A stretch of DNA of 64,000 bases from Cylindrotheca closterium (GCA_933822405.4 CAKOGP040001881.1:1-64000), one strand, 5' to 3'. Shown: positions 1 to 10,607, numbered from the stretch's first letter. The notes: generated by a model from the sequence alone, not told the origin. Numbers and translations are program-made.

Positions 1-358
1 TGGTTCAAACTTGTTGTTGACTCACCGCTTCACAGTACTTGACCTTTACAGCCGAATATTTCACCGGCAATCGAATGCCCATAGAGTAGCATATTAACGA
101 TTAATGTCTCAGTTATTATTATTATTGTTGGACCCGACAAAACATGGTCGCATTAGAAGCAGTGCAGATTATTTTTAAACCTCTTGATCGGATGAATCAT
201 AAATCTATCAATCATCTAAGTACAGTAAGTATAATTCGTGGTTGACGTTCAAATTTCTGAAAGTATGCAACATGTCCGTAAACATCTCTGGCAACTTCGG
301 CATATGGCTCTGGAGAGATTGAACCTGCCATTTTGATTTTGTTACCGTTTCTTGTTTT

Positions 359-372
359 GTACAGTACTGTAC
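359..372. repeat. 14-bp perfect palindrome GTACAGTACTGTAC
   Basis: The sequence reads identically on both strands. It contains the TACTGTA and GTAC cores that recur in other spacers of this window (for example 36768-36785 and 55820-56293). Function unknown. Confidence 0.6.
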
Positions 373-785
373 CGTTTTTTGCCGTTGCTGCATGTCATAC
401 CAGACCAGCTTGCCACTGCCGGCCCGATAATTCAAATTTGAAATTTTACATCACGCAAGATTCTTGCGAGCTCTGAAATCTGTTTTGTCCATTTCATCCA
501 TTCGTCCATTTCGACGAAGAATAGCTAGTTGGACTTCGACGAGAATACTATTTTAGTCCATTTGGATGTCGAAAGGGCACGCACGCCGAGTAGTTTTGAA
601 AAGAAAGACGCGCTAGTCAGCCAAACTTGTGTAAACAATTGAAGACTACAGTATGCTATTCCTATCAGTTTGTCCGAATGACACCCCCGAAAAGCTGACT
701 CGGCGCGCATAGGTCCAGTTACAGGCCGCTCCAGTAAGGCAAGAACTCGTACAAGAATCAGCTACAGTATACTGATTTCTTTTTT

Positions 786-811
786 CCAAAATGTGACGTC
801 ATACATTTTGG
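786..811. promoter_or_regulatory. CRE palindrome TGACGTCA inside an 8-bp inverted repeat
   Basis: TGACGTCA (794-801) is a perfect bZIP/CREB-type palindrome. It is flanked by CCAAAATG (786-793) and its reverse complement CATTTTGG (804-811). It lies about 215 nt upstream of the DXS start codon. In diatoms TGACGT-type sites (CCREs) mediate CO2/cAMP-dependent repression of carbonic anhydrase genes. Use of this site for DXS is inference. Confidence 0.5.
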
Positions 812-1013
812 GAGGGGTAACAAAAGTAATAAAATAAAGAGGAAAGTAAATACCCTCCCCTCAAACGCATACGTGGAACAAGTCAGATTCTTGAAGTAAT
901 ATCGTACTTGAGAAAAATACGCGTGTGGCTGTGTTGGCGCTTTTGACGATTCTTCAAGACGACGTCTGTGATTGATGTATCAGATTGAACCCCACTCCAA
1001 CACCAATTCGAAA

Positions 1014-3589
1014 ATGCGCTTTTCCTTAGCAACTGTTGCCCTTGTTGCATTACAGTCGGTGAGTGCACCCTTGACAATTGTTATCCCGAATTCTTCTCGC
1101 GTGAGATTTGGATAATCGTCATCATCATCGTTATTCTGATTGAAAGATACGTCTCCATCCACGCATCGAGACGTTGTTCTGTAACATCCAGAAATCACTT
1201 CCGCTTCCTGGGTGAAGTGCACGGCTTGTTTTGTACAGAGTCAGTTCAACTGTCTAACATGTCTTTTTTCTAAACAATAGGTTTCGGCATTTGCTCCTTT
1301 GGCCACACAACAAAATGTGTTGGACAAAACATTCCTTCGCATGGCGGAAGAAAATTTGCAGGGACCTCCATATTCTGGGCCCGCATCAAAACCTATTCTA
1401 GACTCTGTGAAGTTCCCCTCCGATATGAAGAAATTGAGCATGAGTGAAATCAAGCAGGTACTTTACACATCGGCATTTTTGTTGCTCGGTCCTTTTGGTT
1501 GCATTAGTCTCATGCATTCACCTTTTTCTCTTTTCAGTTGGCACATGAACTCAGATGGGAGGTCCTTGAGTCAGTTTCCAAGACTGGTGGTCACTTGAGT
1601 TCTTCGTTGGGTGTGACCGAACTGACCGTTGCACTCCACTACGTTTTCGACATGCCAGAAGATGATATCATCTGGGACGTTGCTCATCAATGTTATCCGC
1701 ATAAAATTCTCACCGGACGAAGAGACAGAATGTCAACTCTTCGCCGACTTGGCGGAATTTCTGGCTTCTGCAAGCGAAAAGAGAGTGAATTTGATTCTTT
1801 TGGAGCAGGGCACTCTTCAACTTCGATCTCTGCGGCACAAGGAATGAGCATCGGGAAGTCTTTGCTAAACAAAAGAAAAAACAACTGCGTTGCAGTGATT
1901 GGAGATGGTGCAATCACAGGCGGCATGGCATATGAAGCCATGAATAGTGCTGGATATCTCAACTCAAGAATGATTGTCGTTCTGAATGACAATGGTCAAG
2001 TCAGTCTTCCAACAGGTACACCTAGTGCTGGTGGTGTTGTCCCAGCATCGCAACTTTCCACCTACACTTCGAACTTGTTGGTATCAAAACCGTTCCAAGA
2101 CTTCCGATCCTTTGCGAAGAGCTTCAACAAGCTCTTGCCAGAAGGTATACAGGACGTGAACAAGCGAATTGACGAGTACGCCCGTGGAATTGTTTCTGGA
2201 GGTACATTGTTTGAGGAACTTGGATTCTACTACGTTGGACCAGTCGATGGCCACGATCTCGACAACCTGGTTCCAATTCTTGAAAAGTTGCGAGACAGCC
2301 CAAACGACAAACCAGTTTTGTTGCATATTAAGACAACAAAAGGATATGGCTACCCACCAGCAGAGACAGCAAGTGACAGAATGCATGGTGTGGGAAAGTT
2401 CAACCTCGGCACTGGGGTACAAGTAAAGAGCAAATCTATAGCTCCAAGCTTCACTTCTCTTTTTGCAAACTCACTTATCGATGCTGCAACTGAAGATCGC
2501 GCAATCGTTGGAATCACTGCCGCCATGCCAGGTGGAACTGGAATGGATATTTTCGGGCGTCGATTTCCGAAGAGAACTTTCGATGTTGGTATCGCAGAGC
2601 AGCATGCTGTTTGCATGGGAGCTGGAATGGCATGCGAAGGCTTGAAACCATTCGTGTGTATTTACTCAACATTCATGCAGCGTGGGTACGACCAAGTTGT
2701 CCACGATGTTGCAGTTCAGAATCTTCCGGTTCGGATGATCCTTGATCGAGCTGGTTTTGTTGGGAATGATGGGCCAACTCACCACGGCTGTTATGATCTT
2801 GCTTATTTGGGTTGCATTCCAAACTTGACAATCATGTCCCCAAGCGACGAGATCGAATTGAAAAATATGGTGATGACTTGTGCGGCATTCGATGATGGAC
2901 CTACTGTATTGAGGTACCCGCGTGGAACCGGGTACGGAGCTGAGAAACTGCAGTCGCACTTCGGCTACAAGTTGAAGGATGGAAAAGTACCAGCAAAGGG
3001 TAAGCACCTGGGCTGAACTGATACTGCATTCTAGGCCGCATCGTCTGAGCTAATGATTGATTTTATGTTTTCTACTGATACAGGTGATGTGATTGAAATT
3101 GGAAAAGGACGGATTATTCGCGGACCAAATGCGATGATTGACAATTCATCCACATCGAGGGGGAAAGAGCGCAAGGACAGAGTTGCTATTCTCTCACTCG
3201 GCACGCGCCTTGACGAAGCCCTTGTAGCTGCTCAAGAAGTAGAAGATAGTGACGAAAATCTTAGCGTAACTGTCGCAGATGCGCGCTTTGTGAAACCATT
3301 GGATGTTGACTTGGTTCGACAACTAGCTGATGATCACGGTGTTCTGATTACGATCGAAGAGGGCAGCATTGGAGGATTTGGCGACCATGTATTGCACTTC
3401 CTTGCATTGGATGGTCTTATCGATTCTGGAAATCTGAAGTTTCGACCAATGGTAATGCCCGATACATACTTTGAAGCCGCAACTCAAAACGAACAATACG
3501 ATCAAGCAGGTCTGAATTCGCAACACATTAAAGGCACTATCCTTAGATTGACGGAAAGAATGAGGGTACCTGTTCTTGAAGAGGCATAA
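1014..3589 (+). CDS. DXS: 1-deoxy-D-xylulose-5-phosphate synthase, plastid
   Basis: DXS condenses pyruvate and glyceraldehyde 3-phosphate to DXP, the thiamine-diphosphate-dependent entry step of the plastid MEP isoprenoid pathway. I place four exons: 1014-1058, 1281-1457, 1538-2999 and 3084-3589. They have GT-AG borders and consistent phases and give about 729 residues, normal for the family. The first 15 residues are a signal peptide core; exon 2 opens with VSAFAPLA, a textbook diatom ASAFAP plastid motif. The start is the ATG that opens this leader. Visible motifs are the ThDP site GDGAITGG (about residue 196) with LNDN (about 220), the catalytic Glu in [10 protein letters not shown] (about residue 428) and GNDGPTHHG. 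Intron 1 sits directly before the AFAP motif. Identification is secure; exon borders are hand-derived. Confidence 0.96.
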
Positions 3590-3689
3590 AAGATACGCAA
3601 GAGTCGTCCTCACAATCAAACTTTAGAACAACTGCTAATTTATATTATACTGAATGAGTCGTTCAACTTTTTGTCAAAGGTAAGTACAA

Positions 3690-4793
3690 TCATATATTTT
3701 TCGCATTGACTATTCCGCCACCAATTGTATATTTCCCATAGACTTTAGCTGGATCGTATACTTCCCACCGAGAAGCCGGGAAAATGTGCTTGTTCCGTTC
3801 AAACCAGCCGCGTTCAACAACTTTTCCAGGGTGCGATTCGTCTTTTTCTATCCTTCGGTCCAATGGACCAAGGCGAACGTCTTCTCGGACATCAAAATGG
3901 AACAATGGACCTGATTTCCCTCTTGCCTTCGTCGCTAACAAATCTGCAAAAGAGATCTCATTCGAAAGTATCAGATCCTCCTTGACATACATCAAAGAAT
4001 CACTGGCAATATTCATCAGATGAGGAAAGTCCTTTGCGAGATCCCGCCGGACTCTGTCCAGAAATTCACCGATTGTTGCCCCCTTCGTAACTGTAACGTT
4101 TCGTCTATGCCCAGACCCGTCCCAATACGAATACGTAATCTTGTGGAAAGACGCTGCGTGAGGGCTTTCATTCTCTAAGAGACAGTATGACGAAAAGTGG
4201 ACACCACTCACCTCCAATTTCTCATTTCTCATTTCGCTCTGCCGTAGCTTCCATTCTTGCTCCAAAGCCTTTCTCTTCGCTTGCTCCTGTGCTTCACGCT
4301 TCTTATCAGCAAGGAAGGATGTATCGACGGTTGGATCTTTCAATGATGCCACTTCCTTTAACGCCACGTCTTGTTCGTCTTCGGTATCCATAAAGCTAAG
4401 TCGTGAGGAGACTTTCTTTTCCTTTTTCTTCTTTTTCTTTTTCCTCTTGGCGTCTTCTTTTGCTTCCTCTTTTGACGATGATCCATCGGGCTCAGTTTGT
4501 GACTCCTTCTGTTTGGCTGCCTCTTTGAACTCTTTTGCAGAGACCAAGCCAATCGTTTTTGCTTTAAAGGCCTGCTCCTCGACGCTTCCAATTCTTGCAG
4601 GTTGAAATTTGGATCCAATACCAAGCGTTGATTGCAGTGTGGCTCGCTGCCTCTTTTGCTTCTCGAGTTCAAAGCTTTCCTGTTCGGCTTGCCGTTTCTT
4701 CTCCAGCATGGCAGCCCGAGGACCTGATACATTCCCTTCCACCGTATGTGATCCGGCATCGGGTCGAGAAAAACGCTGTGAAAAGTCCCCCAT
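3690..4793 (-). CDS. XAP5/FAM50 family nuclear protein
   Basis: Homologue of human FAM50A and plant XCT (XAP5 CIRCADIAN TIMEKEEPER), nuclear proteins linked to splicing and small-RNA or transcript regulation. The N-terminal half is charged and coiled-coil-like with a Lys-rich run around residues 115-130. The C-terminal half is the XAP5 domain, with YSYWDGSGHRR, LMYVKEDLI, TKARGKSGPLF, KDESHPGKVV and KHIFPASRWEVYDP. The frame is open for 367 codons, but 24 codons (4140-4211) begin GTGAGT and end AG, and they interrupt the domain exactly where homologues read continuously (KLE joined to ITYSYWDG). I therefore infer exons 4212-4793 and 3690-4139 and a 343-residue protein, close to human FAM50A. 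Nothing indicates organelle targeting. The 3' end lies about 100 nt from the convergent DXS stop. Confidence 0.93.
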   Translation of the reverse strand: MGDFSQRFSRPDAGSHTVEGNVSGPRAAMLEKKRQAEQESFELEKQKRQRATLQSTLGIGSKFQPARIGSVEEQAFKAKTIGLVSAKEFKEAAKQKESQTEPDGSSSKEEAKEDAKRKKKKKKKEKKVSSRLSFMDTEDEQDVALKEVASLKDPTVDTSFLADKKREAQEQAKRKALEQEWKLRQSEMRNEKLEVSGVHFSSYCLLENESPHAASFHKITYSYWDGSGHRRNVTVTKGATIGEFLDRVRRDLAKDFPHLMNIASDSLMYVKEDLILSNEISFADLLATKARGKSGPLFHFDVREDVRLGPLDRRIEKDESHPGKVVERGWFERNKHIFPASRWEVYDPAKVYGKYTIGGGIVNAKNI

Positions 4794-5204
4794 TGTGAAG
4801 ATAATATTTAGAGGGCTGATTAAAACGTTTTGAAATAAAACGACGACTGCGTTCGGAATGAAGGAAAGTCAATAGGGCTGAGTGACGGACGGACTGATAA
4901 GAAAAAATCTCAAATATTTTTTATAAAATATTACCTATTTTTTAAAAATAGGAAGGAATTATTCAGATATCAATAGATTATAGATTTTAAAAAATACTTT
5001 TTACTTTTTACAAAGATAAGGACCCAAACTAAAACATTTGTATGCAGAAAATTTTGATTGTAGGTCTGTATGGGGTTTAAAATCTTGGATCAGCCGACAA
5101 ATTAGTACGAAAATGATCTGTTGAGCGGCGGACGGACCGTTAATAGGAAGGAATTATTCAGATTTCAATATAATAGATATTATAATAGATCTTTAAAAAA
5201 CTTT
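4794..5204. repeat. AT-rich spacer with a duplicated ~70-bp segment
   Basis: The spacer separates the XAP5 start from the IQ-protein stop. AATAGGAAGGAATTATTCAGAT occurs exactly at 4947-4968 and 5142-5163. Both copies continue as a similar A/T-rich tract ending in CTTTTTACTTTTTACA (about 4947-5013 and 5142-5217). The right copy runs into the last codons of the IQ gene, so the left copy is probably a local duplication of that gene's 3' end. No gene is seen. Confidence 0.6.
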
Positions 5205-8200
5205 TTACTTTTTACACTCTGTTGTAGTTTGCTTCTTAGCAATTCTTCGTTTTCTGGCATTGGAAATCTTTGTATCCATGAACGCTTCTTCCAATTTGAG
5301 GTCCTCGTTCATCTCTCTGGAGTCCATCCTTCTCATCCTAGCTAGGGGGAGGCGATAAAATGTAGTCTGGGACCCAGTGAGCTTTGAAAATTCGTTTTGC
5401 GTTGATGTGCTCGACTTCGAAGGAGGTATTAGATTCTTTTTCGATGTTTGATGGCTCTTACTCGAATCCTCATTGCTACAATTCCCAACAGATCGACGGC
5501 TACCATCCACACCAATCATTTTGTTGGAACCTCTTGACTCGAGCTTTGAACCAATATTTGCAATAGTTTGAGCCAGAAAAGGATCATTTTCAAGGTTGCT
5601 GTCGCACGCGGCATCGAGCCAAGCGCCTTCCAATAGATCATCAGCTCCATTCTCATCTCCGCATTCTCTCCTTGAACTCTTCTTCTTCCTCCAGTTCTTT
5701 CGGCGCTTTGCAGCCCGAACGAGTTGATCAACTTCTTCCCGAACTGACATGAAAAATCTTTGAATGATGCGCGCTGCATTGTGTCTTCTCTTATCGTCCA
5801 CTTCATTTCGTGCCTGTTCCTGGATTACGAGTGCTTCAATTTTCTTCGATCGTTCTTGTTCCGCAGTCTGGATAAGCATGAATATGAACTTCCTTTGTAC
5901 ATACTCTTGTCGTGCTAGGAAACGGCGTGCGGATGACTGCAATTTCACCCTAGCCTTCTCCTCCCGTCGGAACTGCAACACTACAAGTCTTCCACGCATC
6001 CAGCTCTGCACTTGCATCGTGCATCCCAGTGTGTACCAGTAGCGCTGTTGGTCCAAGAGACCGCGAACTCCCTTTTGAATTGTTGTAGAGGCGGCTATCT
6101 TTTGTCGTCGCTTTTGTAGAGCTTGCTGCACTTTGGTACCATCCTTCGTCCTCCGTGCCATGTGACCTCGGAAAACTCTCTGTACTGTGATAATATCAGA
6201 GACTGTGAAGATGTAATCAGTGTATGATACGAAGCCTCTCCATGCACTCTGGATTATGGTTGCTGCCAGAATTTCGCCTCTCAAGATCAATGTCTCTTTG
6301 CGTGATTTCATGCCCCTGAAACTTGCCTGAATTGTCATGGCTGCTCGATAATATTTGTACGCATTGCTCAGATTCCTACACCTCCAGAATGTCTGTATTC
6401 TTCTAGCCGCCCTGAATGCAATGTACGCTGACTGTGTCTGCATCCCTCGAACTACAGTCTGAATCAAAGTGACGGCTCGTGCCTCTCTCTTTGCAAGTTC
6501 TCTACTTAGCTTTTCCATCTCCCTTACCTCAGCTACGCGACTCATTTGGGCTTTACTGAGAACCACGCGACAAGCTGACTGAATAGTAGTTGCTGCGGCG
6601 TTGAGCTCGCGGGCGTGGTTAGCTTCACGTCTAGCCAACCAAGCTCGAGCAACCTTCTGAACATTCACAATGTCTGCAATGCAAAACATGTAGTCAGCAT
6701 AGCTTACAAATCCTCTCCACGCGCTTTGGATCTTTCTAGCTGCTCGGTGCTTTTCAAGTGCCCTCCGGCCTAGGTACCCACGGGCATAGGCTTGCGCAGG
6801 GATTACCCAATAATCACGAATCAATCTGGTACGTTTTCTTGCCAGATATCTTCGTAATGTACTTTGCACAACTAGGATGTCTGCCATGTCTTGCACATAT
6901 AGCAAAGTGCATCGGATCTGGCGCCATTTGCTTTGGATCGCAGCTGCTGCCTTGTCAAGGCGGCCGCGTCGTATGCCCTCTACCTTTTTTTTTGCCATTG
7001 TCTTCCGCAATACACTCTGGGCAATGATAATGTCCAGCAAATCGAACTGATAGTTCAAGCGATGGTAGAAGCGTCTCCAGTTTGCTTGGATAGCAATGGC
7101 ACAAATCTGCTGATATTCTTGTCTACGACGAACCAGAAACCCACGGAACACAGATTGAAGCTGGACAATATGAGCCATTTTCCAGCTGGCTGTGTCCACG
7201 GCTTGTTTCATGCGAACATAGCTTTGAATGACGGTAATCTTGTAGATATCTTCGTAAACTTTCATGGTCGACATGTACCCTCTCATAACTCTCTGAATCT
7301 CGATCGCACAAACATGCTTGAAATCCAAGTCGTCTCTTGCAAGGTGCCCTCGAACGATTGCTTGGATTGTAATGGCCGACTGCAACGTGCTTCTGTAATG
7401 CTTTTCTGCAATCCATCTACGAGTATGAGCTTGAATGACAATCAATGCCCACATTCGAGTCAACGCGCGCCTCATTGCAAGGAAACGACGAACTTGTGCT
7501 TGCATGGGTATGATTGTTGCAGAAAGCATCTTCAGTCCAGCCTGCTGCATTGGGTCCAAAATCTCTTCTTCAAAGGTTGGAAACCCCCCTCTGCTCTGAG
7601 ATGAAACCTCTGCGACTGGGGGACATCTTGGTCTCCGAAGGATTGTTCGCAAAACTCTGATATCGGAGCCAACGCTGGCAAGGGTAACAGATTCTACACT
7701 TTCGGACGAGTTTGAGTGGGTGACATCGCCAACCATAAATCCAGCCCTTTGTCTTGCGTAGTTTCGAGCTTTTGAGCGCTTTTTATTCGTTGAAGGACCG
7801 TCTTCTAAATCGTGTCTCTTTGCGACTTTACTCCCTGCAATGTTGTACTTGATCTTTGCATGACGAGAGCCATTTGTTGGCTTTGGGTCGAAGTGAATAC
7901 CTCGGTCTTGCACTTCCTTGGTGTATCGACTGTTTTTCAGCGTTCTTGAATGGGAGTGACTAGGTTTCGAAGAATTTATCTCATGAAGGATGGATTCTTT
8001 GAATCGGGAATTTACTTCTCCGTATCTTCGCAGCTTTTCTGTTTTTCTCTTCCTGTCTGTCCCAGATGGTAAAATCTTAGAAGGACGCTGTGTTTCCACC
8101 ATACCGGTATTCAACAATCCCCTCGATTCGACACTGTCTGAGTCTTCGCTGCTACCCGTTATCAAGCCATTCAAATCTGGATGCACAGATTCATATCCAT

Positions 8201-10607
8201 TGATTGGAGAAGTCTCAATCGTAGAGTCAGTTTGAGCAACGACCTGAACTTTCCGGTTGGGATTGTCTCTGTCGTCTGCTATCCTCTCGATTTGAGCCTG
8301 CAGGTCAGGGCTGGCAGTCGACACTGTGGATTCCCTTTCAGTACACAATGGGTTCTTCTGGCTCAATTCTCCATCATATATTTGTTCAAGCTGATCCTGT
8401 TGCAATGTTAGGGGATGATTGAGAGTACTTGTATTTTTTGGCGAATTTATTGTGACTCGCTCAGTGTCCTGTACCTCAGTTGGACTCGTTGACGGAACCA
8501 GCGCCTCCCATCTCTTTCCGCTTTCAATTTGTTGACTGTCTTCGGCACAAAACGGGCCCGAAGTCACATGGTGCTTTCGGGCAGTCAACGATTCCATTCT
8601 ATGCTGAACAACACTTTTTTGGTTCACCTTCGAAGATTGACTTTTATGGGAATCCGCTCCCCGATGTCCCATATTCATGCTCTTTTTCTGCTGCTCTTCC
8701 GTTGTATAATCAGTCATTTGCTTGCTTGGTGGTCTGGACCGGTGGTCGTTTTCAGCTTTTGTGGGAGTTCTTCTGCTACCCATGTTAGTAGACCCAAATG
8801 AGAATCTTGGTTTTGTCTTCTTTGCATCCTTGTCCTTTCTAACACTGCCAAATATATTGAAAATGCTTTTACGCTCTCTCTTTGGTTCTCCAACTTGAGT
8901 AATTGGTGCTGCATCTGTCCTCACAATGTAGGAAGTCTCCACCTCTTTTGGAGCGTCGTCGAATGTTGGCTCGGCGTCGTAGAAGGTATCTTCAAAACCA
9001 TCGCTGGAGCCACTACTAGATGCGGGAGGTTCAGGATCTGACAGTTTGTTCGGTTCGCACAAGTCTGCAAACGAAGATTCAAACGGATTGTCTGGAAAGG
9101 CCTGTATTTCAAAGTCCTCATCAAGAAAAGCTGCTGAAAAGCCATTGTCACTTCCTAACATGTCATGCACGCGAGACGAGCCTTGACCTTTCCTCTTCGC
9201 AGCCATCACTATATCCATATCCCGATCATTGGTGTCGTGAAGTGGCTGACCAAAAGCATCGAAGAGATTCTTCTTGCTTGCTGCCGTCATTACCACGTCC
9301 TTATCACGGAGAAGCGAGGAAATCTCCTCCCGGGACTCAAATAATTCACTCTTCACATCCGCTGTATCAATCGCCCTGTTGGGTTGCAACCAGTCCGTGT
9401 TTGGATTTTCCCATTCTTCCGAGTCATCTGACTTTGACTGAACCGCGTGGCCCCAATCTCCAACCGAAACATTCGCTTTTGCCTTTGGGGGGATGATCCA
9501 GGGATCGTCATCCATTTCCTCAGCCATTGCTTGTTTGGTAAGTTTTGGGACTGCTCTTGAAACGCAATAACTGGAAGTGTTTGTTCCTCCTAATGGAGAT
9601 ATTACACGGTCTTTGACAGTGCCTTTCCGAATTTCCTGAGATGGCTTCCAACCAGAAAAGGGCTCAGAAGTGTGATTTGTTGGGGCTACGCGGTTTTGAA
9701 GGTGTGGCAAATGGACTTCCCACTCGCTGGTTGGATTCTTTTCGAAAGTGCGTGAGCTTTGCCCATGTACCATCTGTGACGACGAATATTCTGTAGTCCT
9801 GGCCATTTGTGATGAATCCATGACTGGATACCTGGACAACGAGGAATGCTGTCTCCATTTGGTTCCTTCTTGAATCTCTAGTTCATCACTGAACTGTTTG
9901 CGCGGGGATGCACAGTTGCTGTTAGGTGATGGTCTAGACGTCTCGAATCCTCCATACAGGGAGCTTTGGTTCCATTGTTGATCGGCGCTTTGCGATGTCT
10001 GCTGCTTCTTCGTCAGATGCACTGGGGATGCAGATGCCGAAATTCTTGGAGAGAAAGGGTATACCCGTGCCTCTGCGTCATCACGACCCGAAGAACTTAA
10101 TGATCTTCGGCCTCCGAAGTGCTGTGATCTTCTGGGCGATGATAATCGATATTCATCCAGCAATTCTTCACCATTGTTCATCAGGAAAGCTTTTGACGAC
10201 ACAGATCCTCGGGGAATACCAGTAGTATCCCACTGCTTCTTTTGATGCACTAGCTGTGGGGAGGTTGGTGGTGAAGGTTCGCGCTTTGGTAGGAAACGGT
10301 TGTTCCGAACGGCCCCGGAAGGAATATCGCGCTGAGCGTTCCACTGCTGCTTTATGTTTGCTAGCTGCTGTGGTGGTTGGCGATGGTTATCACTCATTCC
10401 GAAGAGTTTGCTCCGCGAAGTATCCCTGGTAGTCCAGGTATGGTTTCTTGAATGAGAGTTTCGTGCCGAGCTTGATTGTTTTTTGGAAGGTGATCTTGGA
10501 GACGATGTTTTGACAAACATTTCGTCCTCGCCACCCCAACGCCCTTCTGCCCCGCTGGAAGAGCGATGAGCAGGGCTTGGACTCTCGCGGAACGAATTCT
10601 GTTTCAT
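5205..10607 (-). CDS. Large IQ-motif (calmodulin-binding) protein
   Basis: One uninterrupted frame of 1800 residues. Residues 1 to about 1000 are low-complexity, rich in Ser, Arg, Gln and acidic residues, and probably disordered. Residues about 1030-1570 carry roughly 22 IQ motifs (pattern IQxxxRGxxxR), for example TIQAIVRGHLAR, QLQSVFRGFLVRRR, KIQSAWRGFVSY and TVQRVFRGHMARR, in pairs about 20-28 residues apart. The C-terminal 200 residues are basic, then mixed-charge. IQ motifs bind calmodulin or EF-hand light chains, and such arrays occur in ASPM-like spindle proteins and unconventional myosins. I see no myosin motor, calponin-homology or kinesin domain, so the specific role is unknown. Two blocks (near residues 1290 and 1449) are near-copies, suggesting internal duplication. 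No intron is evident. The start is the first ATG of the frame. Confidence 0.85.
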   Translation of the reverse strand: MKQNSFRESPSPAHRSSSGAEGRWGGEDEMFVKTSSPRSPSKKQSSSARNSHSRNHTWTTRDTSRSKLFGMSDNHRQPPQQLANIKQQWNAQRDIPSGAVRNNRFLPKREPSPPTSPQLVHQKKQWDTTGIPRGSVSSKAFLMNNGEELLDEYRLSSPRRSQHFGGRRSLSSSGRDDAEARVYPFSPRISASASPVHLTKKQQTSQSADQQWNQSSLYGGFETSRPSPNSNCASPRKQFSDELEIQEGTKWRQHSSLSRYPVMDSSQMARTTEYSSSQMVHGQSSRTFEKNPTSEWEVHLPHLQNRVAPTNHTSEPFSGWKPSQEIRKGTVKDRVISPLGGTNTSSYCVSRAVPKLTKQAMAEEMDDDPWIIPPKAKANVSVGDWGHAVQSKSDDSEEWENPNTDWLQPNRAIDTADVKSELFESREEISSLLRDKDVVMTAASKKNLFDAFGQPLHDTNDRDMDIVMAAKRKGQGSSRVHDMLGSDNGFSAAFLDEDFEIQAFPDNPFESSFADLCEPNKLSDPEPPASSSGSSDGFEDTFYDAEPTFDDAPKEVETSYIVRTDAAPITQVGEPKRERKSIFNIFGSVRKDKDAKKTKPRFSFGSTNMGSRRTPTKAENDHRSRPPSKQMTDYTTEEQQKKSMNMGHRGADSHKSQSSKVNQKSVVQHRMESLTARKHHVTSGPFCAEDSQQIESGKRWEALVPSTSPTEVQDTERVTINSPKNTSTLNHPLTLQQDQLEQIYDGELSQKNPLCTERESTVSTASPDLQAQIERIADDRDNPNRKVQVVAQTDSTIETSPINGYESVHPDLNGLITGSSEDSDSVESRGLLNTGMVETQRPSKILPSGTDRKRKTEKLRRYGEVNSRFKESILHEINSSKPSHSHSRTLKNSRYTKEVQDRGIHFDPKPTNGSRHAKIKYNIAGSKVAKRHDLEDGPSTNKKRSKARNYARQRAGFMVGDVTHSNSSESVESVTLASVGSDIRVLRTILRRPRCPPVAEVSSQSRGGFPTFEEEILDPMQQAGLKMLSATIIPMQAQVRRFLAMRRALTRMWALIVIQAHTRRWIAEKHYRSTLQSAITIQAIVRGHLARDDLDFKHVCAIEIQRVMRGYMSTMKVYEDIYKITVIQSYVRMKQAVDTASWKMAHIVQLQSVFRGFLVRRRQEYQQICAIAIQANWRRFYHRLNYQFDLLDIIIAQSVLRKTMAKKKVEGIRRGRLDKAAAAIQSKWRQIRCTLLYVQDMADILVVQSTLRRYLARKRTRLIRDYWVIPAQAYARGYLGRRALEKHRAARKIQSAWRGFVSYADYMFCIADIVNVQKVARAWLARREANHARELNAAATTIQSACRVVLSKAQMSRVAEVREMEKLSRELAKREARAVTLIQTVVRGMQTQSAYIAFRAARRIQTFWRCRNLSNAYKYYRAAMTIQASFRGMKSRKETLILRGEILAATIIQSAWRGFVSYTDYIFTVSDIITVQRVFRGHMARRTKDGTKVQQALQKRRQKIAASTTIQKGVRGLLDQQRYWYTLGCTMQVQSWMRGRLVVLQFRREEKARVKLQSSARRFLARQEYVQRKFIFMLIQTAEQERSKKIEALVIQEQARNEVDDKRRHNAARIIQRFFMSVREEVDQLVRAAKRRKNWRKKKSSRRECGDENGADDLLEGAWLDAACDSNLENDPFLAQTIANIGSKLESRGSNKMIGVDGSRRSVGNCSNEDSSKSHQTSKKNLIPPSKSSTSTQNEFSKLTGSQTTFYRLPLARMRRMDSREMNEDLKLEEAFMDTKISNARKRRIAKKQTTTECKK

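Larger units (their letters stand above)
1..1013. other. 5' intergenic region upstream of DXS
   Basis: No convincing gene is visible; the short open frames here have no recognisable domain. It holds an ATT microsatellite near 113-127, a 14-bp perfect palindrome (359-372), a second palindrome CAGTATACTG (765-774) and a CRE-type site with flanking inverted repeats (786-811). The left part may belong to the neighbouring gene's flank, which lies outside the window. Confidence 0.6.
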
